A stretch of 64,000 bases of DNA from Rhea pennata (Eukaryota; Chordata; Aves; Rheiformes; Rheidae). The translations under genes and the position numbers were made by a program. This document shows, piece by piece, positions 37,331 to 64,000 of the stretch. The DNA lies in NCBI RefSeq assembly GCF_028389875.1, contig NC_084678.1:17762899-17826898 (forward strand), in the 5' to 3' direction. Numbering within the stretch: the stretch's first letter is position 1; the number at the start of each line of letters is the position of its first letter. The notes under the pieces are model-generated. The model worked only from the letters and a program-made list of their open reading frames with translations. It was not told the DNA's origin and searched no databases.

Positions 37331-37559
37331 TGTGGGGCCCGGGGGGAGCGGCCGGGCGGCGATACTCTGCAGGGGACGGCGGCCCGGGTCCAGCCCTGCG
37401 CCCCCCCCCCCCCCCCGCCCGGTCCAGTCCGGTCCAGTCCGGCCCGGTCCCGTCCCCTCCCCTCGCCTCGCCTCGGCTCCCCTCCCCCGGCGTGCGGCGC
37501 GGCGCGGCGTGGGGCGGCGGCGGCGGCGGAGGAGGAGGGGCTGCCCAGCACGGGCAGGG

Positions 37560-37673
37560 TTAAAGCGCCATGTAACCGGAGCGCGGGGCTCGTCGGGGCC
37601 GGCCGGGGCGCGGGCGGCGGGCGAGCGGCGGCGGCGCGGCCCCGCTGGACGGCGCGTCCCGCCCGCGGCGCAG
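37560..37673 (+). other. DNMT3B: possible noncoding exon 1 of DNMT3B
   Basis: The sequence ends in a consensus donor, CGGCGCAG then GTGAGCG, at the centre of the CpG island. The 5' limit is arbitrary. Other GT sites nearby could serve; transcript data are needed to fix it. Confidence 0.35.
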
Positions 37674-37848
37674 GTGAGCGCGGCGGGGGCCGGGCCGGGC
37701 CGGGCCGGGGGCGCGGGGCCGCCGCGCATCCTCGTGGGCGGCTTTGTTGCGCGCGGCGCCGGGGGACAATGGGGCGGTGGGAGCGCGGCACCGGGCGCCC
37801 CGGAGCGCGGCGCCGCCTCCGCGCGCTCCCTCGCCTTTGCCCCTCGCC

Positions 37849-37876
37849 GGGGCCGGGGCCGGGGCCGGGGCCGGGG
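37849..37876. repeat. (GGGGCC)n hexanucleotide repeat
   Basis: Four complete GGGGCC units plus GGGG, just downstream of the possible noncoding exon 1, thus probably in DNMT3B intron 1. Confidence 0.9.
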
Positions 37877-38600
37877 CGGCAGCGTGGGAGCCGGCGGCGC
37901 GGGCTGCCCCGCAGCCACTTGCTGCAGCGCCGAGCGCGGGGCCGCTTGGCGGGGGCGCCCGGCCCGGCCCCCGCGGCCGCCCCTCCCCGCCCGCATCCGT
38001 CGCGGCTGCCGGGGGCGGCGTTTCGGAGGTGCCCGCGGAGCTAGGCGCCTAGCCGGAGCCCCGCGGGTCTCGGGCTGTCACAGCCTGCTCGGGGCCGCAT
38101 TGGTCCCGGCGCTGGAGGGAGGCGGTGCGGGGCCCTCTCAGCGCCCGGGAGACGTCGGGACCGTCCAGGAACGCGGTGCCGGGGCAGAGCCCGCAGCCGC
38201 CGGGGGGAGCGCAGTTAGCCTCAGGGCTTAACTTTCCCGTCCCTAACATGGGGCCAGCGATCGCCTCGCCCCCGGGGCGGGAGGGGGGTCAGGGCCGGAA
38301 CAGTCCTGCCCGCGGGTGGGTGCGCAGCCCGGAGGCAGGCGCCGGCTCTCGGCAGGGCTCCCGGCGCTGCCTCCCTCCAGCAGCGCGGGGAGGGCTTCCG
38401 GGAGGCCGAGGCACGGCAGCAGCCCCGTGCCCGCCAGGAACACCTTTGCTTTCCTCTTCTTGGGTCACTTTATCCGCAAATACATCTTTCCTTTTCCCTC
38501 TCCGAAGGAAAGCGACGCTCGGCTGGTGGCTCGGGCGCGCGGCTGCCCGGCCGCGGAGGGCGAGGAGGAGGAGGAGGCCTCCGGCGAGGCACCGCGCTGA

Positions 38601-41600
38601 GCCTCCCGACGCGGCAAAGCCTCAGGCAGCGGCGTGCTAAAATAACACGGGTGGCAGGAGGGAGTCTTCTGCCGCCGCCTCCCGAAGGCAGGGGAGAAGC
38701 CCTCGCGGAGGGAGAGGCAGAGGAGGGATCACATCGGCGAAACAAGCTCCAGAGCGGCCCCAGTGAGTGGCACGGCTTCCGGGAGCCCCGGGAGACGGGC
38801 AGCAGCGGATGGAAACCCAGGACGAGGGCCGACCGTGGGGCTCTGAGGGTGCACGCAGTGTCCTTCAGAAGTGGGCTGGGAGAAGAAGCAAGGTCTCAAA
38901 TGCCTTCCCTTTGCTGCCTTTGCCACCACTTTCTAACCAAGCGACTCGCTGAGTGTTTAAGGCTCTCGAGCGTTTGGGTCTGGAAAGAGGGCTGGAGATT
39001 TGGTGCCCCTGTAGGAAGGCCAGGTGGAGGGTGTGTGTGTGGGGGGGGAGATGGGCACAGTGAGGTGTCACTGCTTTATTTCCTTTTATGCTGGGGAAAG
39101 ATGACGCACTTATAACTCCAAAACCAGGAATTCCTTCTGCTGAGCACGTCCCACCTGCGCGACGGTGGAGCCGAGCCGGTGCCCGTGCATCGGCGCCCTG
39201 CCCACGGGCGGCCGCGGCGAGCCGGACCTTGTGCACCCCGGGGCCTCAGCCGGGCAGCTCTCCCGGGAGAGCCGGCGCGGCGTGACCGAGATGAGCGTGG
39301 TGAGGAGCCTGGAGCGCCTGGAGCAGCGGCTGGCTGTGATGGTGGCGGCCCAGGAGACTTCGCAGGCCTGGTCTTCCCGGGGAGAGGAGGGGCCGGTTTG
39401 TGTTTTGTTTCTTTCCTTTGGACCGAGCTTTGCCAAATGCGAAGGGCTGATGTGCAGAAGCCGGGGTGGCCGCCGAGGGGCTGCCGCGCTCCTGCGGGGC
39501 CGGGCCGGGAAGGAAACGGGAAAATGGAGGGAAGTGCTGGAGCCCAGGAGTGCCGAGACAGAGAATTAGCAAGGAGAGGGGCCAGACACAGGAAGCGGGC
39601 AGGGGAGGGAAAGGACCGGCCTTTTTAATGAGCATATCTACCAGAGTGGGTTCCCTTTCTTATTAAATTGCCAACCCAGCAATTCTTTTCTTTCCAGGAT
39701 TAGAGGGAAACGATCAGTTTTGGGGCGCGTTAAAGGCCATTTGTGTGTGTGATAGCCCAGCGCCGTCGGCAGGGGCTGGGGCTGGAGGGAGCTAGCTCCA
39801 GCCATCGGGGTCCTTTATTTCTTTTTGTTATTCAAACAGGGCTTGGGCGATGGCTGCCATCCCAGCCATCCTGCAAAGTGCTTCCCTGCAGCCTTTTGAT
39901 ATGCGTGCCCTGTGCCTGGAGGCAAAGTCCGGCTGTCTCCCTTGCAAACTCTCCACCTACTGGGGAAACGTACCTGATAAGGGCAATTCTGTTTTCTCAA
40001 GAAGGAAAACTGAAGCCAGCCCCAGGCCAGGCTGGGGGAGCCATGCTGGTCCCAGCAGCCAGCCGGGTCTGGAGGCACTGCCTGGCCCCGGCGCCCGCCT
40101 GGCTGCACAGGCACCGAAGAGTCCCCAGCCAGCTGGGAAACTCTTGAAGCAGTTAGTATTATGGCATAGTCTTCACCCAGTTTGGCAAACCTTAAAGCAA
40201 CTGGTATTGCAAAACTAGGGCGGGATCCGAAGTCAGCGGGTTCATTGTCTCCCTGGGTTATAGCTGCAGGGAATGGCCTGGTCACCAAGGCAGAGTGTCC
40301 TGGGCTGCAGCGAGCGCCCATCCCTTGGGCAGCTTTAAGCACCACAGCTGGAAATATGCATTATTTTATTCTTCCTGGGTTCCCTACAAAATGTATTGCT
40401 GCAGCGTATGTTGGTATATTTGCAGTGCATTAAGCAGTGCAAACGCTCTTGTGCTGTTTTCCTCCTCCCCCTATGAGAGAGAAGCATGCAAGGGGAGTGC
40501 TCTGTTTCTTATTATTTTCTTAGTGCCCTGCATGCACATGCTGCTGTGTGTTTCTGGGAGGGGAGGCAAGGACAAAGAATGTGCCTTGCTCTTGAGCAAA
40601 GGTGCTGATGCTTGGGATGCCGGATGCATTGCTGGTGATCGGTGGGTCACGGGCTCGACTGCCCTCCTCCACCGAGTAGGATGGTTTGCAGTTTGCAGCT
40701 TCATTTCTAGGCACAGAGGCCTGCAGTAATAAGAAAAGGGATGGATATTGCAGTCTCGCTGGCTGGGTGTAGGAGTTCAAGTAGCTTTACACAGTCTGGG
40801 TTCAAGAATACCCTTCCTTTTCCACTTGTGTATCAGAAGATGGCAATGAGATCTTGCCATCTCATTGTTTTGGAAGTGTTCTTGGTTTTGCGACTGGAGA
40901 AGTGCACATTCTGTGATTCTATGATTCTGCTTCTGCGTGCACACACGCTGCAGGTCCTGCGTGGACCTGGTATTTTGAAATGTCTGTCCTTATGCCCATG
41001 TGCTGTGTTCATCTCATGGAGAGGCAGAGCCTTGCTGTGGGGGGGGGTTCCAGCTCTGCAAGGCAGTGATTACTTCCAATCAAAGTAATGTGTTTTTCCA
41101 AACAAACAGTAAAAAAAAAAAAAAAAAAAAAGTTTATGAAGCCAGAGCTCCCTAAGTGCATGACAAAGCAAAGCTCGGCCTGTCAGATGCTCTGAGTCCT
41201 CCTTACATATTCACATCGTGCAGGACAGCTGCAAGAGTTGCTTTTCTCACGGGCTCTCACGGGCCGTGCCTGGGTGTCACAGCAGCGTGGTGGCTCACCA
41301 GCCGCTTGCTGTGGGCTTGTGGCGTGGCTGTGGCCAGCGGCCAGGCTGGCTGGGGGAGGAGCGCACTGGTTGCCTGCTGCAGACTCGTAATGCTCCTTTG
41401 CTGAGAAAGGAGGAGGCATTTTGAGGTGCAAACTGTGGCCCTCCTAGGCTGAGGCCCCCAAACAGGCCCTGACCAAGCGCCAAATGCAAAATTCTCTGAA
41501 TGTCCCGGTGTGGCTTTGTGGGTGCAGATGTTTTGAAGGGTTCAGGGTCAGGAGGTGGCTGTGCCTGGTACTGTGTCCCCCCTGAAGCTGAATCCCATTT

Positions 41601-43885
41601 CTGTAGCATTTCCTTGTCACTCTTCCTAAAGCTGTTGTTCTTGTAGCTGTCTGCTGGACTCTCCATGTGGTCCACCCCTTTCCTAAGACGTGGTTCCTGG
41701 AGGTGCTCCCCGTTCTTCACCCGTGCCCTCACCACTGCTTGGAAGAGGCAGTGTACCCTGTTTGCTATCACCCAGCAGCTTAGGTGTTCTTGAAGGAGAG
41801 GAGTCGATTTTTTTTGCAGCATCCCTCCTGCTGATGATCCACTGCTCTTCTGCAGCATTGCAGAACAGTCCTGTGCATGCCTGGAGCCGGGAGCAGGCGC
41901 TGCAGAGGCTCAGCGCCGGGCGCTGTGCTGGGCCGCCGGCAGCAGGCCTCCCCCAGCCGGCCGCGAGCTGCCGGGGGCACCCGGCGAGTCTGGGCAGCTC
42001 CCAGGAATTGTTCGTTTGGTCTGGGAGCAGATGTGCTGGAGCAGTGGGATTTTTGCAAACAGCTGGAGGGGTTTGCTTAGTCTTTTTGCTGTTTCTCCAG
42101 TTCTCATCCTTTTGTTGTGGAGATGGGGCTCCAGGGAGAGGGGGCCCTGCGCCCGGCCATGCGCTGCAAAGGTGGTGGCTGGACACCCGCTTGCCTTTGC
42201 GGTTGTGTTTTACCAGCATTTTAATGCTGCCCTCCTGCTGCATTTAAAGCATCAGATCCCAACTGGTCTTTGTTTGTGAGGTGCTGACAGATGATGCGAG
42301 AGCAGAAATCTCAGTTGTTAGGGAGCCGCTCGGAGCCAATGCTGCAAGTAAGTGGGGATGTCTCCTAGGCCGAGCCGAGCGCGGGAGGGGGCAGCCGTGC
42401 CTGGAGTCTGCTCCCTGTGTGCTGGCTTTCTGGCCCCCGTGGGCCCTTCGGTGGGCAGAAACCCTGTTCCCCTGGCTGCTCCGTAGGTGCTTACCGGCCC
42501 TCGAAAGCCGGCTGCTTGAGCCAAGCACTGCCGGGGCGAGTTGCAGCACGGATCCATAGCCCAGCAATGAGGCAGCTTGGCTGATGTCGTCCAGGGCGCC
42601 TCTGGGGGAGTCTGGGAGCCTCCGCTTCCGAAAACAGGATCAAGGGGAAGCAGCTGGGGGGAGGCAGGGGCAGCCAGGCGCCGGCAAGGCGCCCCACCTC
42701 TCCCGCAGGAACGCCGCGCCAGCGGCCGCTCCGGGGCTCGCCCCACTGGCTGTCTCCCCCCAGCGCCGCAGCGATGCCATGGGGAAGTGCCACGTGCCCG
42801 AGTCCTGCCTGGCTCGAGGTCGGGAGCCCTTTGCCTTGGGGAGACGGGTTGCGTTTCTGGGGGCTCTGGCAGCGCAGCATCCGCTCTCCCCCGCGGAGGG
42901 GTCGCTGGGAGAGGTCCTGACAGTAGGAAGGCTTGGAAACGTCTCTGACTTCTCATTTTTACCTTGCTTTTTTGGGGTTCCATCTGTCCGCAAAGAAGTT
43001 TGTCCACGAAACTCCCAGCAGCTTTTGGCTTCCCCTTGGAAGTGGAGCCATGGCTGCTCAGGCTGGCGCGGGGGCCGGGGCTGGCAGGGAGCATCTCTCC
43101 ACGTGCACACCGGCCGCAGTGCGCCTTGCTCCCCTTCACACTGGGAGCAGGGAATTTTGCTCTTTTGGTAGCAGAACAAACCTCATCTCCCAAGACGGCT
43201 CCTGCATCTCTCGCTTGGCACCTGCTGCAGCGTGGCCCCTTTGGCCTTCTGGGTGCTCACCCCTGGGCAGGCAGCGGGACTTTGCCGCGCGTGGCTAGCT
43301 TGCTGCGGTGTCTCGGGATGACTGCAGCAGCTCAGCTGCTGCTGTGAGTTGCAGGGCATCAGCTGGATGGCAGGAGTGTGGTGGGGCAGGTGGCTGGCGA
43401 GGCTTTGGGACGTCTGCAACGTCCCTGCTAGCAGAGGCGTTCCCGTGCTGCTCCTGGGCAACTTCCTTCTGGAAGAAGTCCCAGGCCATGACTGGCACGG
43501 CCACGGGAGTTAAGCTGGGCTCAGTTAAAGACTTGAGTGCTCTCTGGGCCATACTGGGGGGAGCCTGTCCTGCCACGTGTGCAGAGTCCTTGGAGAAACA
43601 TGCTGTTTCCCTCCCGGACGAACAAGCAGGTTTGAGCCTGGGGCCTTCGTTTGCTGAAGGTGGTGAACGTGTAGGGCCATGTTTGTGGGAAGGCCGTGCC
43701 CAGGCTCCCGTTAGCACGTGGTACTTACCCAGCCCTGACCCTCGTGTTTGCTTCCCTGGGTGCTTTAGGAGAGCTGCTAAGGGAATGATCAGTTGTGGCT
43801 TGCCTGAATAGCTTTGGCTGCCCAGTTTGCTTTTCCTTGGGCTTTCCACATGGCTAAATTTCCTTTCTACTTATTCCTTGCATAG
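38601..43885. other. probable DNMT3B intron 1
   Basis: No exon is recognised with confidence. It contains a CpG-rich open stretch at 39165-39400, a CR1 tail near 40.9 kb and an A run of about 20 near 41111. Confidence 0.5.
40740..40928 (+). mobile_element. 5'-truncated CR1 LINE 3' end
   Basis: Ends in ATTCTGTGATTCTATGATTCT (40908-40928), the octamer-repeat terminus typical of avian CR1 elements, which lack a poly(A) tail. The 5' limit is not visible and is given only approximately. This is the best single repeat-based clue that the DNA is avian. Confidence 0.6.
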
Positions 43886-43891
43886 GCCAGC

Positions 43892-61553
<17,662 letters not shown>

Positions 61554-62560
61554 CAAGTAGAGTTTGCCTTGTCTCTGGTAAAGATGCAGAGCTCCACTGC
61601 CTTTGCAGGAGAGGGACAGACAGTCAGCCCCAACCTCCTGCAGGCCCCATGACTTCCTTGAAACCATCCCTCCGTGGCCACGTGCTGCGGGAAGGAGCAT
61701 GGCCCCACAGCGAGAGCTTAGGAAATGTCTTTAACCAAAGAACCTGGTAGGGTAACTTTCCTTTGAAGGGACTAACAACAGCGATAACTTAGAAAATGAT
61801 GGACAAAAGAACTTTAATTACCCAGCACAGAAAGTTGTATGCATAATTGATAAGACAAGACATCTTCTCCAGAGCATTAAATATTCCATTTTAACCTACA
61901 ACTGAAAAGCTACAACTTGCTGAGCAGTGAGTGTGGAAGCAGCTGCTGGGGTGCTGCAAACAAACTGGAACTACAGTGAAACGATGCTTTTCTTAATCAA
62001 ACAAAACCTCTTGAAACAACTGCTAAAAAACCAAAACTGTAGCAGCAGGTCTAAAGGACCCTGGTCACGTTACATACACTGAACATGCAGGATACAGAAA
62101 CCAAATCTTTCTTTTAAAAGACTTTCTTTTTTGTTGTTTGATTTTGTTGTTTAATGTCCATTGCTGCTTTAAGGCATTACATAAGAATGTGGAGATTCCT
62201 AGAGCTGAATGTAGCTGAAACTGAACTGTGAGGTGATAGAATTACTCTTCTAGTTAGAACTAAAGAAATACTGTAACAAAGTTCGGCTGTAGTTTACAAA
62301 TATTCACTACTTCCTTTTTAAAGCATTTAAAGGTTTCCTTACATTTAAAAATCCTGCTGAGTGATTTGAAAGGTTAAACAGTAATCCAAGAGCATGGAGG
62401 ATTTGGGTTCTGGTGTCTGCAAAGGGAAACGTTCTCCTAGTGTCGATTTCCAAAGTGAATGTGCTGCAGCAGCAGGAAGGATAGTGTAGTGGTCAATGTT
62501 GTCTTTACAATACAGCCCCTCGAAATGTCGCTTACAATTTCAGTAACTTGATGGTAGTGC
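61554..62560 (+). other. DNMT3B 3' UTR (extent uncertain)
   Basis: AT-rich noncoding DNA follows the stop codon. The first variant poly(A) signal seen is ATTAAA near 61876; no canonical AATAAA is evident on this strand before about 62.5 kb, so the end of the transcript is not fixed. Confidence 0.45.
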
Positions 62561-64000
62561 CAGTGTGCTAGTTATGATGCAGATGCCAGAGAGAGACCTT
62601 CCCACAGGCTCTGCACCCCAGCCCATGGCATGTGGAGTGAAACCCTGCTGCGAGGAGGGAAGGAGGATGGCCACCCCCCGCGGCAGGGCCGGTCCTCACC
62701 CTCCCAGGGCAGGGGTGCTGGGGCTGATCCTGCAGTGCCTAAGGAGCTCCTCCGTGGCCTGGCACGTGCGCAGCAAGGAGGGTACATTGGCTGGCAGCAC
62801 ATCCTGGGCACGCTGTACCTGCCCCAGTGTCGGGGGAAATGCATGCATGCAGCAGGACTCCGTCTGTCAAAGCTAAGTTTTCCGTAGGGATAGGTTGCAG
62901 TCCTGGCAGCTGCCTTCAATGCACCTTTCAATGCACTGAAACAGTTCGGGATGTTCATCCTCCCATCCCTGTGTCCTCCCCTACCTCTACTCTTCACTAT
63001 GAACTATAGCCTCACGTTGGCCAAGTACTTAGGTGCCTTCTCAAAATTAAGTATTTGCAAACCACCATTGTGCTGACTGGGTCGATGCTCTGCCTGATCC
63101 CAAACTGCCTTGCTGGGTGTTTTATGGCATGTGCCAGGAAGTGTCAGTGGGAAATGAGAGCTTCTCTCCCAGCTCCTTCTACCTCTCTTTGGTAAGCGTC
63201 CTCTCTCTTTGCATCTCCTGCCGTGGCAATGGAAAGTGGTGGTGTCCCCAGCAGAAATTGAGTCTCACATTTTCTGCTCCTCCCTCTATAGAGCTGTTTT
63301 TATGCAGTTTTCCACCTCCCACTCCCTCTTCCCACCCTCTGCTGGGGGAAGCTGCCTATCCCTATGTCTTCTCTTGGTCCAAACCAAGACTGTGCTCAGG
63401 AATTGGCAGGAAAGGAAACCCAGGAAATGTTTAAAGGCTTCTTTTCCTTAATTCTACCTGACAGTTATTCCTGAAAGTCTTGTGCTAAGGAGTTCCCAAA
63501 TGACACACATTTGAGCAAGCCTTAATTTAGAAAAAGCTGGAGAGAAAGCCAAGTAATCTCCTTGGTCCCTGCTAGCATCTTCAGTTCTTTGCAGGCTGCT
63601 CAGGGACAAGTAGCAGCCCATCACCACCTCCCGTCATCTCGCTCCGTGACCCGCCCGGCTGATGCAGAGGACAGAGGGGGTCCGCTGTGCTGGCGGCTGG
63701 ACCTGCATCTGAACCAAAACACTAATGCCTCAGCCTGGCATTTCCATCCCCCTTTCCCAGTCCTTGTAGCTGTGGGGAGCTCAGCATTCCCTAGGCATCG
63801 GCTGCGGGGGAAGGAGCTGCTGGTGGCAGTGCCTTTGGCTCCACTGCACCCGGAAACTACAGCAGCTCTCAACACCTTTCTAACTGATGACAATTTTATT
63901 TCTCAAAATTGGGTTAATACATAATCTCTACTCCATGGCATCTTTTTCACATCTTTTCCTTTCTGATCAAGAGAAAAAAATGACTTTGAGAAAGTAAACA
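62561..64000. other. downstream DNA, no gene seen
   Basis: No exon of the expected next gene (MAPRE1 in human order) is recognised. A minus-strand AATAAA lies near 63895, but without an identifiable upstream gene I do not call one. Confidence 0.45.

Larger units (their letters stand above)
37340..38600. promoter_or_regulatory. CpG island, probable DNMT3B promoter
   Basis: CpG-rich block with GC boxes, a C run near 37401 and a (GGGGCC)n repeat, located upstream of the first DNMT3B coding exon. In mammals DNMT3B transcription starts in a CpG island with a noncoding first exon and a long first intron; the spacing here fits that. Confidence 0.65.

Noticed and set aside
62480-62530. tRNA A-box-like GGATAGTGTAGTGG
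   Set aside because: No clear B box at the right distance and no cloverleaf; at best a tRNA-derived SINE head.
63890-63900. Minus-strand AATAAA suggesting a gene ending here
   Set aside because: No upstream minus-strand exon is visible within the window, so a single hexamer is not enough.
62560-64000. First exons of MAPRE1
   Set aside because: Expected from human gene order, but no EB1 calponin-homology sequence is present.

Overview
The window is vertebrate nuclear DNA, most likely from a bird microchromosome. It has split genes with short introns, extreme GC content with C/G runs and CpG islands, GC-rich minisatellites, and a CR1-type LINE tail. The gene order NOL4L (-), COMMD7 (-), DNMT3B (+) is that of human 20q11 and its avian counterpart. 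The six-frame open frames are mostly chance openings in GC-rich or tandemly repeated DNA; the real genes were found by joining short exons with matching splice sites and phases.

Layout. 1-3.9 kb: start of NOL4L intron 1. 3.97-4.28 kb: first coding exon of the long NOL4L isoform (- strand; the remaining exons lie off the left edge), inside a CpG island full of minisatellites up to about 6.6 kb. 6.6-25.8 kb: intergenic, with diverged CR1-like DNA (9.6-11.8 kb), a pair of duplicated noncoding elements (13.85 and 18.64 kb), a 29-bp minisatellite (14.4-15.1 kb) and two CpG islands without a recognised gene (18.8-20.3 and 23.8-24.5 kb). 25.8-31.0 kb: complete COMMD7 (- strand, nine coding exons, 200 residues). 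31-37.3 kb: intergenic. 37.3-38.6 kb: CpG island that is the probable DNMT3B promoter and noncoding exon 1. 43.9-61.55 kb: 18 coding exons of DNMT3B (749 residues as joined). 61.55-64 kb: 3' UTR and downstream DNA.

Main result. The DNMT3B gene has intact PWWP, ADD and methyltransferase motifs I, IV, VI, VIII and IX/X, but I cannot find the two exons that encode the target recognition domain (63 residues in human, exons 21-22). The flanking exons join in frame (both phase 2), giving a protein like the human splice form DNMT3B3. Inside the 4.3-kb intron that replaces them, 59338-59450 looks like a decayed remnant of the second missing exon. It has an acceptor, a donor, the expected phases, a length two codons short of the human exon, and an in-frame stop. 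If confirmed, this lineage has fixed genomically a TRD-less, probably non-catalytic, accessory DNMT3B, with de novo methylation presumably left to DNMT3A. COMMD7 (CCC complex, NF-kB) and NOL4L have no evident functional link to it.
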